A stretch of 64,000 nucleotides of DNA, taken from Kitasatospora aureofaciens (GTDB lineage Bacteria > Actinomycetota > Actinomycetes > Streptomycetales > Streptomycetaceae). Made by a program: the position numbers and the translations under genes. Under the pieces are notes generated by a model, which was not told the DNA's origin, searched no databases, and saw nothing but the letters and a program-made list of their open reading frames with translations. This document shows, piece by piece, positions 15,640 to 24,014 of the stretch (position 1 is its first letter; each line of letters opens with the position of its first letter). The stretch lies in the NCBI RefSeq assembly GCF_001188955.3, contig NZ_JPRF03000001.1:372001-436000 (forward strand), in the 5' to 3' direction.

Positions 15640-15908
15640 AGCGGGCCCCGCACGAGGCCGTGAGGTCCGCTGCGAGGGACGACCAGGCCCGCCCCGCCGA
15701 TCGTGTCGCCCACGCGGAACACCACGCCCCGGGCTGGCCCGCCACGGACAGCTCGCTGACGTACGACCGGATCACGCTCAGCCGCGAGCCCACCACCCAT
15801 TGCAGCGGGAACGAACTGTAAGCAACGGATGCGACCAGCCCCACCGCCGCGGCCACGGTCACCCAGGGGTCGCCCGGGGCACACGGGGCTCTCGGCCGAC
15901 TCGCCCAT
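15640..15908 (-). pseudogene. DUF998-like membrane protein remnant, frameshifted
   Basis: One minus-strand frame gives VAAAVGLVASVAYSSFPLQW and LSVIRSYVSELSVAGQP; the next gives GVVFRVGDTIGGAGLVV. Joined, they resemble the start of DUF998 membrane proteins (…YSSW…SYVSELAAxGQPxxxLFRxxD…). At least two frameshifts are needed and the remaining helices are absent. From 15483 to 16200 I see no other gene. Confidence 0.4.
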
Positions 15909-16199
15909 GACCGTGGCTCCCGTCCGGCACGCAGGCCCGGCATCACCACCCTAGGACGTTGGCGGTCAGAGGTCGTTGTCCGAGCAGGAGAGGTTGAAGC
16001 GCATGTTGTGAGCCGGAAGTCCGGAACGATCGTGTCGGGCAGGGCGGGCGAGTTGAAGAGCGGCATGGTCGGGCAGACTACGCAGGACAGTGCCACCGGG
16101 GACCACTCCGCCGCGCAGCAACCGGTGTTCGGTGACGGGTTGCTGTCCGGCGGACGCCGCCGCGCCCACCATCCTCCGTCGGGACCGCCGGTGTCGATC

Positions 16200-16707
16200 C
16201 CACCAGCCGGGACGCGCTATGGATGGCGCTGGCCCTGACGCCGATCGCCGGTGCTTGTTCCTCCTGTGGTTCATGGGCGCGGTACGGGACTACGTCGGCC
16301 ACCGGGCGGACAGGCTCTTCGCCACGCTCTTCCTGGGCGGCGGGCTGCTGTCCGCCGCGATGCCGTTCGTCCTCGCGGCCATGGCCGAGCGCCTGGTGGG
16401 CGCACCCGGTGGGACACAGCCGCAGCTGTGGGGGTTCGACCGGCACCTCGCCCTCACCGTCCTGGTGGTGAGCCAGGCGATGCGGATGGCGTTGGTCTTC
16501 ACCCGTTCCGCTACGACGGTCAGGTGCGGCCTCGCCCTCTTTCCGCGTTCGCTCGGCCGGCTCGGCTGCTTGGTGGCGCTGGTGCCGCTCTTCGTGGTCA
16601 CCAGCCTTCCCTGGTCGGAGCCGGCCTTCCCCGCCTGGGTGTTGGCGGTGAGCGGCCAGATCCTCCGCTCCTCCTTCGGCGCCCCGCAGGCGATGGCAGC
16701 CGGCTGA
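16200..16707 (+). pseudogene. four-helix membrane protein, frameshifted near its start
   Basis: The main frame has LFLLWFMGAVRDYVGHRADR, FATLFLGGGLLSAAMPFVLA, LTVLVVSQAMRMALVFTRSA and PAWVLAVSGQILRSS, four membrane helices of a common unnamed actinomycete family. The family's start (MALALTPIAGA, beginning ~16223) is in another frame, so one indel near 16252 separates it from the body. No ribosome site fits a start in the body frame. Probably inactive. Confidence 0.5.
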
Positions 16708-16826
16708 GCTGGGTACGCCGCGCCCCCCGCGTGGTGCGGCCCTAGGCTGGTCGGTAGGAGCCACTCGGCGGAAGTACCCGTCGCCCAACAACCGAGGGAC
16801 GGGCGAGACCGCGCTGGAGGTGTCTC

Positions 16827-17267
16827 ATGGCTTCCTCTTCCTCGGCGACCGGCGCGGGCGGGAAGCCCGCAACGCACCACTGCTGCCCGAGCGGCATGGT
16901 GACCTTCGCCGGTGTACTGGTGTTCATCCTGGCGCTCTTCAACGGCCTGAACGGCATCGCCGCGATCAGCCGGTCGCACGTCTTCGTCGCGGGCGCCCAC
17001 ATCGTGGTGGGCGATCTGCGGGCCTGGGGCTGGACCCTGCTGATCCTCGGGATCCTGCTGGCCCTGATCGCGGCCGGCATCCTGGCCGGCAGCCAGCTGG
17101 CGCGCTGGGTCGGCGTGGCCGTGCTGTCGCTCAACGCCTTCTCGCACATGTGGGTGGTGGCCAGCTACCCGCTCTGGTCGGTGCTGATCATCGTGCTGGA
17201 CATCCTGGCGATCTACGCGCTCTGTGTGCACTGGGGCACGCATGAGCACGAGGAGGCGACGCGGTAA
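16827..17267 (+). CDS. four-helix integral membrane protein (DUF7144-like)
   Basis: 146 residues from the ATG at 16827 (GGAGG 6 bases upstream). After a Ser/Ala-rich start come four membrane helices: ~25-48 (VTFAGVLVFILALFNGLNGI), ~68-92, ~95-115 and ~118-138, with a short His-rich end. Layout and the GLNGIAAI motif match a widespread actinomycete membrane family (vegetative DUF7144). Rv1734c/Rv1735c-like small membrane genes sit in comparable mycobacterial loci. Function unknown. Confidence 0.75.
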   Translation: MASSSSATGAGGKPATHHCCPSGMVTFAGVLVFILALFNGLNGIAAISRSHVFVAGAHIVVGDLRAWGWTLLILGILLALIAAGILAGSQLARWVGVAVLSLNAFSHMWVVASYPLWSVLIIVLDILAIYALCVHWGTHEHEEATR

Positions 17268-17289
17268 TCGGCCCCAAGGGCGACGACCA

Positions 17290-17428
17290 CGGCGGAGAAC
17301 GGGGCGAAGCGGGTCGAGGCGGTGCTCGACGAGCCGCTGCCGCGCCGGCTGCGGCTGGTCAAGTGGCTGCCCTCGTCCCGCACCACCTCGTGCTGGCCGC
17401 CCTCTGGCCCATCCTGCCGACTGGTTAG
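17290..17428 (+). pseudogene. DUF4389 protein remnant
   Basis: Reads RVEAVLDEPLPRRLRLVKWL, then after a frameshift VPHHLVLAALW and a stop (TAG 17426). DUF4389 proteins open with L-D-x-P-x-x-R-x-x-R-L-x-K-W-L…PHxxVL. Only the beginning remains. The DNA from here to 17775 holds no intact gene. Confidence 0.35.
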
Positions 17429-17543
17429 TTTCCGACGATCCGTCAGCTCAGCTTGGTGATCTTCATTGCTCGACGCCCGGGCTGACGTCAGCGCTGAGAT
17501 GTAGATCTGGTCAGGTCCTCACAGGCGCCGGGCTCGGCTCGCG

Positions 17544-17764
17544 TCAGGCTGTCAGCCGGCGCAGGTGGCCTCGCTCGTTCTCCTGGCGCAGTTCCGTGAC
17601 GAACGCCGCAGGAGGTGCGCGTCCGGCTCGGTGAGGCGGCTGCCGGTGAGGGCCAGGACGGTCCCGTCTGCCAGGTCGGCGCAGTACGGTGCTTCCTCCG
17701 GTGCGGCGGGTACGGGGTGACCGGCGGAGGCGAGGTGCTGCCAGCCCGTGTCGGACGGCCTCAT
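17544..17764 (-). pseudogene. possible sensor/GAF-type fragment
   Basis: The minus strand gives GTVLALTGSRLTEPDAHLL in one frame and FVTELRQENERGHLRRL in the next, ending at TGA 17546..17544. The pattern resembles the input-domain end of actinomycete sensor kinases. It is short, frameshifted and only weakly similar; the family call is a guess. Confidence 0.22.
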
Positions 17765-17775
17765 AAGGGGCACTT

Positions 17776-18327
17776 GTGCTCGGCATCGCCACGACAGTGC
17801 TGCTCGCCACCGGCGCCTTCCGCAGTACAGCACCAGCGACGTGGCGGGCACCGGGTGCGCGGTGTGGTGCGCCGGCACTGCCGGGCCAGGTGGTCGATGT
17901 GACCACGGTCGACATGGGGCCTGGCGTGATGGCTGGCCCCAACGCACGCACCCCGATGAGCGGCGGCCCTGGTTGGTACGGCATGCGCCTGATGCGTCTG
18001 GCGGGCCACCCGGATACGGTCGCGGCCGGGGTGGTGTCGCTGCGGGTGTTCAACACGGGAGCTCTCACACACGAGGTCGTCGTGCTGCCCTTGTCGGCGG
18101 GCCAGAGCGCAGGAGAGCGTCCTGCCGGTCCCAGTGGGCGGGTCGATGAGGCCGGCAGCCTGGGCGAGGTCTCGCGCAGCTGCGCCGCCGGTGCCGGGGA
18201 CGGCATCACTTCCGGCGCGACGGGATGGACCACGGTGACGCTGCAGCCTGGCCGCTACGAGTTGGTGTGCAACTTCCCCGGCCACTACACGGCTGGGATG
18301 TACACCGAGCTGGACGTCACGCCGTAG
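17776..18327 (+). CDS. secreted cupredoxin (sulfocyanin-like)
   Basis: 183 residues from the GTG at 17776: AAGGGG lies upstream and an in-frame TAA at 17764 rules out an earlier start. A hydrophobic N-terminus (~1-15, LGIATTVLLATGAF) resembles a short export signal but lacks basic residues. The cupredoxin fold has the four type-1 copper ligands: His in TGALTHEVVVLPL, then Cys, His and Met in CNFPGHYTAGM (C-x4-H-x4-M). It would carry electrons or bind copper outside the cell. Neighbour of the ferritin-like gene downstream. Confidence 0.8.
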   Translation: MLGIATTVLLATGAFRSTAPATWRAPGARCGAPALPGQVVDVTTVDMGPGVMAGPNARTPMSGGPGWYGMRLMRLAGHPDTVAAGVVSLRVFNTGALTHEVVVLPLSAGQSAGERPAGPSGRVDEAGSLGEVSRSCAAGAGDGITSGATGWTTVTLQPGRYELVCNFPGHYTAGMYTELDVTP

Positions 18328-18636
18328 CCACAGGCCCAAGATCGATCTCACCGAGCCGACTCCATCGTCGGGCTCCTCGTCGTCTGTCTCGCAGTCCAAG
18401 AGGGCCGCGGAGCCTGGTGCGGCGATGAAGTGCCTGCTGACGGAGAGACGACGTCAGTCCGGAAGCCGGAAGCGGGGTGCTGTCGATTCTCGGTTCTGGT
18501 GAACAAAGCCAGGGGGCGTCAGCGCGTCCGTCATTTCGTGTAATCACCTGAATGGGTAATCCCGGATGGCCGCGTCCGGAGCGTCTTGCTGTGATGGGCG
18601 AGGGTGCCCGACGAGGCACCCGTCAAGGAGGTTGAG
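18328..18636. other. intergenic, no gene seen
   Basis: Between the cupredoxin and ferritin-like genes. No coding bias in any frame. The AT-richest stretch (18535-18562) could hold the promoter of the next gene; no clear -35/-10 pair. Confidence 0.5.
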
Positions 18637-19599
18637 ATGACCGCCTACCCGATACGTGCTCTCGTCACCAGTACGTTGGCCGTGAGCGTCGCGCTGTGCG
18701 CCGGCGTCACCGCCGCACCGGCTGCCGCAAGCCCGGCCGTCACCGGGACCGCGATCCCGGCTCTGCAGCAGCAGACACGCACCAACCTCGCGCAGGCCAT
18801 GCGGGGCGAGGCGTTCGCCAACGTCTCCTACACCCTCTTCGCGGCCCAGGCGCAACGCGAGGGCCGGCCGGCCGTTGCCGACCTCTTCCGGAAGGCGGCC
18901 GCCGTGGAGCTCGGTGAGCACTTCACCCAGGAAGCCGCGCCGAGCGGCCTCGTGGGCGGCAACGAGGCCAATCTCACCGACGCCATCAGCGGCGAGGGGT
19001 ACGAGTCCACCACCATGTACCCGACCTTCGCCCGCCAGGCCAGGGCGGCCGGCGACACCGCCGCCGCCGACCTCTTCACCGAGATCGCCAAGGACGAGGC
19101 AGCTCACCAGGCCGCGTACAAGGCCGCACTCACCGCGCTCCGCAGCGGCAAGGGCGCCATCCCGGCACCCCCGGCCATCACCCCCGTCACGGTGACAGCC
19201 GGGCAGCCCAAGGTCACCTCGGCGCAGACCAGGGCCAACCTCGACACCGCCATGCACGGAGAGGCCCTGGCGCACGCCAAGTACACCCTCTACGCCCAGC
19301 GTGCCCAGCAGAGCGGCAACGCCGCCCTGGCGCGCCTGTTCACCGCCGTCTCCGACGTGGAGCTGCAGGAGCACTTTTCCGGCGAGGCGGCGCTGGCCGG
19401 ATCGGTCGGTACCACGAGCCACAACCTGGCCACGGCCATCGCCGGCGAGACCTACGAGTCCAAGACCATGTACCCGACCTTCGCCCAGCAGGCCAAGACG
19501 GCCGGCGACACCGCCGCCGCCACCCTCTTCCAGCACAACGCCACCGACGAGGCCGACCACGCCCAGGCGTTCCAGACCGCCCGCAAGAGCCTCGGCTGA
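18637..19599 (+). CDS. secreted tandem ferritin-like (DUF2202/rubrerythrin-fold) protein
   Basis: 320 residues; AAGGAG precedes the ATG at 18637. A signal peptide (~1-32: LVTSTLAVSVALCAGVTAAP, then AAAS) leads into two copies of a ~135-residue four-helix domain, ~42-170 and ~188-320. Each copy has the iron-ligand pattern: GEA…YTL, VELGEHF or VELQEHF, YES.TMYPTFA.QA, and DEAAHQAA or DEADHAQA. It has no rubredoxin CxxC domain. Rubrerythrin-like domains bind di-iron and act on peroxides or iron. A duplicated, exported form beside a cupredoxin suggests metal or peroxide handling outside the membrane. Confidence 0.85.
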   Translation: MTAYPIRALVTSTLAVSVALCAGVTAAPAAASPAVTGTAIPALQQQTRTNLAQAMRGEAFANVSYTLFAAQAQREGRPAVADLFRKAAAVELGEHFTQEAAPSGLVGGNEANLTDAISGEGYESTTMYPTFARQARAAGDTAAADLFTEIAKDEAAHQAAYKAALTALRSGKGAIPAPPAITPVTVTAGQPKVTSAQTRANLDTAMHGEALAHAKYTLYAQRAQQSGNAALARLFTAVSDVELQEHFSGEAALAGSVGTTSHNLATAIAGETYESKTMYPTFAQQAKTAGDTAAATLFQHNATDEADHAQAFQTARKSLG

Positions 19600-19655
19600 C
19601 CAACGGTGACCCGCCGTTTTCGGACGGCTCCCCACCGGAGCCCACCCGGACGGTT

Positions 19656-19700
19656 CGGAGAAGTCGGGGGTGGTCGAGTCGACCGCCCCCGACTTCTCCG
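19656..19700. terminator. bidirectional hairpin terminator
   Basis: CGGAGAAGTCGGGGG (19656-19670) pairs perfectly with 19686-19700, and the interior (GGTCGA/TCGACC) pairs as well. It lies between two convergent genes (stops 19599 and 19706) and so serves both. Confidence 0.85.
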
Positions 19701-19705
19701 TTCGG

Positions 19706-22042
19706 TCAGCGTGCGAGGGAGAAGTAGTTCTCCTCCTCCTGGGCGAAGTGCAGGCGCAGCACGCTGTGGAGGCCGTAGAGGCAGGCCCTCAGGTCGTCGA
19801 GCTGTTCGTCGCGCAGGCGGCCGTGGTTGGCGTCGGCGAGTTGCAGGTGGGCGGCGATCCGGCGGGCGAGGCGGTGGATCTCGGTGTGGGCGCGGCTCAT
19901 GGTGGCGGTGGCCTCCGGCCCGCCGAGGGCGGGAGCGAGGGCCGGGTAGAGCTGGTGCTCCTCGGCTAGTTCGTGGGGCAGGAGCCGGTCGGTGAGAAGC
20001 CGGTCGACGTGGCGGACGGTGTCCAGGGCGCGCGGGTCGGCGGCGTCGGTCAGGTGGTCGGCGGCTTCGCGGACGGCTTCGATGACCTCGCGCAGATCGT
20101 CGTGTTCGGCGGCGAAGTGCCGGATGAGCTGTTCGGTGGCCGGTTCGATGGTGGGCAGGGCGGTCCGGTCCAAGCGGAGAGCGCGCAGGGCGTTGATGAT
20201 GACGGCGACGTCGATGGCCTCCTGAAGCAGGGCGCCGGCGGCGGGCGGCAGCAGCCCGAAGGCGGCGGCGGCCATCGCTGCGAGAGAGAGCAGCATGCCA
20301 CCGAGCGCGCTCTGCACGGCGATACGCCGGGCGCGCACCGCGATGACGGCGGCGTCAGCGAGGCGGTCGACGCGGTCGGTGGTGAGCACGATGTCGGCGG
20401 CCTCGGAGGAGGCACTGGAGCCGCGGGCGCCCATGGCCACGCCCACGTCGGCGGCGGCCAGGGCGGGGGCGTCGTTGACGCCGTCGCCGACCATGACGGT
20501 AACCGCGCGCCCACGTTCGACGCGCACCGCCGCGACCTTGTCGGCCGGGGTCTGCTGGGCGTGGACGTCGTCGAGACCGAGGACGGCGGCGATCTCCCGG
20601 GCCGGCTCGGCGCGGTCGCCAGTGAGCATCAGCAGGCGGGTGATGCCGGCCTCGCGCAGCCGGCGCAGGGTACGTGGGGCGTCGTGGCGCAGCGGGTCGC
20701 GCAGCAGGATCGCTCCGGTGAGCTCGGCGTCGACGGTGAGCCAGGCGACGGCGGCGCCGTCCAGGGTGGCCCGGTTGTCGGCCGCACGCGCCCAGCCGGG
20801 CAGCGGTGTGACGTCGTGCCCGCGTCGGCCGACGCTCAGAACGGTGCCGTCGAGGCGTCCCGTGGCGCCGCGGCCGGGCACCTCCGCGACGTCGCGGACC
20901 GGTCGGAGGGTCAGGCCGCGGGCGCGGGCCTCGTCGGTGATGGCCTGGGCGAGGACGTGCGGAGAGAACTGATCGACGGAGGCGGCCAGGGTGAGGACCT
21001 CGGTCACGCTGTGGCCGGGGGCGGCGGCGATGTCGATGAGGCGAGGGCGGCCGGCGGTGAGGGTGCCGGTCTTGTCCAGGACCAGGGTGCGGGCCCGGCC
21101 AAGAGTCTCCAGGGCGGCACCGTCGCGGACCACCACGCCCTGCCGGGCGGCGCGCGACAGACCGGAGACGATCGCGACCGGCACGGCCAGCAACAGCGGG
21201 CACGGGGTGGCGACCACCAGCACCGCCACAGCCCGCACCGCCGAGCCGCTGACCAGCCACGCCAAGCCGGCCACCACCAGCGACAAGGGCAGGAACCACG
21301 CGGCGTACCGGTCGGCCAGCCGAACCACCGGGGCGGCCTCGGCACCGGCCTGCTCGGCCAGGCGTACGATCTCCGCGTAGGTGCTGTCCCGCGCGCTCGC
21401 CTCGGCCCGCAACTCGAAGGCGGCGCCCGCATTGACCCCGCCACTGCGCACCCGCTCGCCCGCGGCACGTTCGACCTGCGCCGACTCGCCGGTCAGAACG
21501 GACTCGTCCAGGACCGCGGCACGGCCCTCGATGCGCCCGTCGACAGGGGCGACCTCGCCCGGCCCGACCACCAGCAGGTCACCCACCCGAACCTCGGCCA
21601 GGTCGATGATGTTCACCTGGTCTCCGATGCGGCGGCGGGCCGTGCGTGGAGCGTGTTCCAGCAGGTGGCGCAAGTCGTGGGAGGCGCGGCGTTCGGCCGC
21701 GGCGTCCAGCCAGCGGCCGGTGGCGAGCATGAGCGCGATCAACGCACCGGCCAGATACTCGCCTGTGGCCAGCGTGCCCGCCAGGGCGAGGACCGCGATC
21801 AGGTCGACTCCGGCCTTGCCGCGTCGCAGCGCAGCGACCACCCAGGTTACGGACGGCACGATCGCCGCGACCGTGCCAACGGCCCAGCACGCGTCCGCCA
21901 GGATCCGTGCGCCGGCCAGCCACGCGGCACCGCCCGCGACCAGGGCGGCGGCGGTAAAGCCGAGCAGCACCGGCGCCAGCCACTGCCGGGCAGGGGCCGG
22001 TGTCGCTCGCTCTCCTTGCCGTCCTGCCTGCCGCTGGTCCAC
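19706..22042 (-). CDS. P1B-5 metal ATPase with C-terminal hemerythrin domain
   Basis: 778 residues from a GTG at 22042 (GGAG upstream). No N-terminal metal domain; paired helices, actuator TGES (184-187), TM motif TPCP (279-282), DKTGTLT (323-329), TGD (474), GDGVNDAP (519-526) and QEAID (607-611) in the last helices. TPCP plus the QExxD helix and a hemerythrin tail (~638-778: EHDDL, PHELAEEH, HTEIH, HFAQEEE) define the P1B-5 group, for which Nia of Sinorhizobium meliloti is a Ni/Fe exporter. The usual HP dipeptide is HV (362). The hemerythrin part may sense O2 or iron. A palindromic box lies 66 bases upstream. Confidence 0.92.
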   Translation of the reverse strand: MDQRQAGRQGERATPAPARQWLAPVLLGFTAAALVAGGAAWLAGARILADACWAVGTVAAIVPSVTWVVAALRRGKAGVDLIAVLALAGTLATGEYLAGALIALMLATGRWLDAAAERRASHDLRHLLEHAPRTARRRIGDQVNIIDLAEVRVGDLLVVGPGEVAPVDGRIEGRAAVLDESVLTGESAQVERAAGERVRSGGVNAGAAFELRAEASARDSTYAEIVRLAEQAGAEAAPVVRLADRYAAWFLPLSLVVAGLAWLVSGSAVRAVAVLVVATPCPLLLAVPVAIVSGLSRAARQGVVVRDGAALETLGRARTLVLDKTGTLTAGRPRLIDIAAAPGHSVTEVLTLAASVDQFSPHVLAQAITDEARARGLTLRPVRDVAEVPGRGATGRLDGTVLSVGRRGHDVTPLPGWARAADNRATLDGAAVAWLTVDAELTGAILLRDPLRHDAPRTLRRLREAGITRLLMLTGDRAEPAREIAAVLGLDDVHAQQTPADKVAAVRVERGRAVTVMVGDGVNDAPALAAADVGVAMGARGSSASSEAADIVLTTDRVDRLADAAVIAVRARRIAVQSALGGMLLSLAAMAAAAFGLLPPAAGALLQEAIDVAVIINALRALRLDRTALPTIEPATEQLIRHFAAEHDDLREVIEAVREAADHLTDAADPRALDTVRHVDRLLTDRLLPHELAEEHQLYPALAPALGGPEATATMSRAHTEIHRLARRIAAHLQLADANHGRLRDEQLDDLRACLYGLHSVLRLHFAQEEENYFSLAR

Positions 22043-22107
22043 CGTGCGCTCCGCTTGTTCCGCGTGTCCTCCCCCCAGGAGACCTCACCGCCCGGCGCTC
22101 CGGCCAG

Positions 22108-22121
22108 GGGCCTTCAGGCCC
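22108..22121. promoter_or_regulatory. palindromic box GGGCCTTCAGGCCC
   Basis: Fourteen-base palindrome 66 bases upstream of the P1B-5 ATPase start, last of the series in this island. Confidence 0.45.
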
Positions 22122-22269
22122 AGCTCAACGGGCCGTCCGGGCGCGTGCTGGCCGGGCATACCGATCCGCGAGTTGCCCCCGGCAGCATGACGTCCACAAG
22201 CAGAACGCCCGCTGGCAGCGGCTGCGAGCATCACAGCCCCGCTGGTGGGCACAGGAGGAGCAGGGGGCG

Positions 22270-22450
22270 GATCTGTGGTCATGCACGAACCAGCCGGCCA
22301 GCCAGGCGGCCCCCGATTCTCCGACGTCGGCACGACCGGTAGGACGTCGTTCAGCACCCGGTGGTCGAGCGTGCTGTCGATCAGCTTCTTCACCGGGGCG
22401 AGATCGCCGAAGTCCGTGACGAAACCGGGCGGCACCAGGTCGTCGGCGGT
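22270..22450 (-). pseudogene. QueD/6-pyruvoyl-tetrahydropterin synthase-like fragment
   Basis: The minus strand encodes PPGFVTDFGDLAPVKKLID, then STLDHRVLNDVLPVVPTSEN, and after a frameshift AAWLAGWFVHDH. The order FVTDFGDL…LDHxxLNDV…PTSEN is that of the QueD/PTPS family (metal-site and catalytic region). The N-terminus with the metal-binding histidines and the C-terminal Glu are missing. Confidence 0.55.
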
Positions 22451-22594
22451 TCGGCCTCGCGCCAGCTGTCGATCGGACTCCCGTGTCGGCCAGCTCGCAG
22501 AGCCGGCCGACACGGGCGTTCAGGGGCAGGCACGCGGGCCGGATCCTCGCGACCAGCGGGAAGCGCTGGGTGCCCACCCCGTGGCTGCAGCAGG

Positions 22595-23072
22595 TCAAGC
22601 GCGCGAGCGGGGTGGTGTCGCGGGTGAGGGCCCAGGTGTCGAGGCGCAGCAGGTGGCGCATCGCGGCGGTCAGGGTGGCAGCACGGTCGGGTGCCACGGG
22701 CTTCGGGGCGTCGCGGAGCATCGCGAACTGGGCCCAGACGTCGCCCTGTTCGTACCAGTCGAGTCCGGCCGCGCGGAGCATGGCGGAGATGAGGACGACG
22801 ACGGTCGCGGTGCGGCCGAGGGCGGGCGGGTTCGGCTCGGCGGCGCGGGCCAGCAGGTGGCGGCTGTCGGCATGGAAGAGGCGGTGGGCGATCTCCATGG
22901 CCTGCGGGCCTCCGAACGCCTTGGACTCGGGTTCGTAGATCACGGTGGCCCAGCCCGCGAGGAGACCCTCCTCGGCGAGGGTGTCCAGCAGGGAGGTGAG
23001 GACAGGCACGGGGGCGGCGGCCCGGTAGCGCAGTCGCAGCCCCTTCCCGGGTGGCAGCAGGGTGGTGGCGGA
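22595..23072 (-). pseudogene. thiopeptide/lanthipeptide dehydratase C-terminal (SpaB_C) fragment
   Basis: A clean ~155-residue stretch: LLPPGKGLRLRYRAA, VLTSLLDTLAEEGLLAGW, YEPESKAFGGPQAMEIAHRL and LISAMLRAAGLDWYEQGDVW. This is the C-terminal elimination domain of split LanB/thiopeptide dehydratases (SpaB_C). Both ends are cut: a transposase fragment joins it at 23073, and unrelated sequence follows below 22590. It implies that a RiPP cluster once sat here or was carried in. Confidence 0.65.
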
Positions 23073-23073
23073 T

Positions 23074-23235
23074 GACCAGCACGTACAGCACGGTGTCCAC
23101 GACCAGCCGACGCGGGAACTTCAGCGAACGGCCGCCCCGGCGCGGATCCCGCTCCGGCAGCAACGGCTCGATCACCGCCCACTGAGCCTCCGTCAACGAC
23201 GAGTCATACGAAGGCTTGCACGAACAGGCACACAT
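23074..23235 (-). pseudogene. IS5-type transposase N-terminal fragment
   Basis: From the ATG at 23235, SSLTEAQWAVIEPLLPERD and RRLVVDTVLYVLV match the first ~55 residues of IS5-family transposases (DLTDAQWxxxEPLLP…). The reading then passes into the dehydratase fragment. The DDE core is absent, and no second end is found. Confidence 0.6.
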
Positions 23236-23238
23236 GGC

Positions 23239-23274
23239 GGTGATCTTCGCGGAAACCCGACGGCGAAGATCACC
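23239..23274. terminator. 12-bp hairpin
   Basis: GGTGATCTTCGC (23239-23250) pairs perfectly with 23263-23274 around a 12-base loop, 27 bases beyond the cbiX stop on the minus strand. Likely terminator of nnaR-cbiX. Confidence 0.6.
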
Positions 23275-23300
23275 GCAAATGCATCACACCCCGGAGTTGA

Positions 23301-24014
23301 TCACTTACCCAACACTTTCTCAGGCGCCAGGGGCAGTGCCGTCGCGGTGCGGGCCTCGTCGTAGCGGTGGAGGATCAGGCGGGCTATGGCGTCGTGGGCT
23401 GCCAGTGGGGGGCTTGTCCACCTGGCTTCCGTCGTGGCGGCTCGGCGGGCGAAGAAGCCGGGGGCCAGGAGGTAGGTGGCTACGGCGACGTCGTGGTGGC
23501 CGGCCGCGCGTAGGGCGGCTACTGCCTCGTGCGGGGTGGGACCCACGGCGGAGAGGTGGGCGGGGGTGACCGGGCGGCCCAGGCGGCGTGCCAGGAGGTG
23601 CGCCATCCGGGTCGTGTCGGCGATGGCGGTCGGGTCGGAGGAGCCCGCGCCGGCCAGGACCACCGGGGCTTCGGGGGTGGCGCCGGTCTCGGCCAGCCTC
23701 GCTGCGAGGGCTTCGGCGAGCAGCGGGTGCGGGCCGAGTGCGCGGGCGACCTGGGACGTGGGGAGGCCGGCGGCGGCCACTGCGGCCGGAATGTCGACGC
23801 GCACGTGGTAGCCGGTGCTCAGGAGCAGCGGGACCAGGATCGGCCGCTCGCTGCGCAGTTGGTATAGGGCGTCACGGAGAGATGGACGGTTCAGATCCAG
23901 GAAGGCGTATTGGACGAGTAGTTCGGGGCGGAGCGAGCGAACACGACGCAGCAGGGTGTGAATTGTGACGGAGGACGAAGCGTCCCGGCTCCCGTGTGCC
24001 ACGGCCAGCAGCAT
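23301..24014 (-). CDS. cbiX: sirohydrochlorin chelatase (CbiX/SirB family)
   Basis: 237 residues; the ATG at 24014 overlaps the nnaR stop (TGATG), so it is coupled. It opens LLAVAHGSRDASSSVTIHTL, the CbiX active-site HGSR region, and repeats the chelatase half-domain (PILVPLLLSTGYHVRVDIPA in the first half, VAVATYLLAPGFFARR in the second), typical of long two-lobe CbiX proteins. It would insert Fe2+ into sirohydrochlorin to give siroheme, the cofactor of NirB encoded 5 kb away. The nnaR-cbiX pairing is also seen in mycobacteria (Rv0260c-Rv0259c). Confidence 0.88.
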   Translation of the reverse strand: MLLAVAHGSRDASSSVTIHTLLRRVRSLRPELLVQYAFLDLNRPSLRDALYQLRSERPILVPLLLSTGYHVRVDIPAAVAAAGLPTSQVARALGPHPLLAEALAARLAETGATPEAPVVLAGAGSSDPTAIADTTRMAHLLARRLGRPVTPAHLSAVGPTPHEAVAALRAAGHHDVAVATYLLAPGFFARRAATTEARWTSPPLAAHDAIARLILHRYDEARTATALPLAPEKVLGK

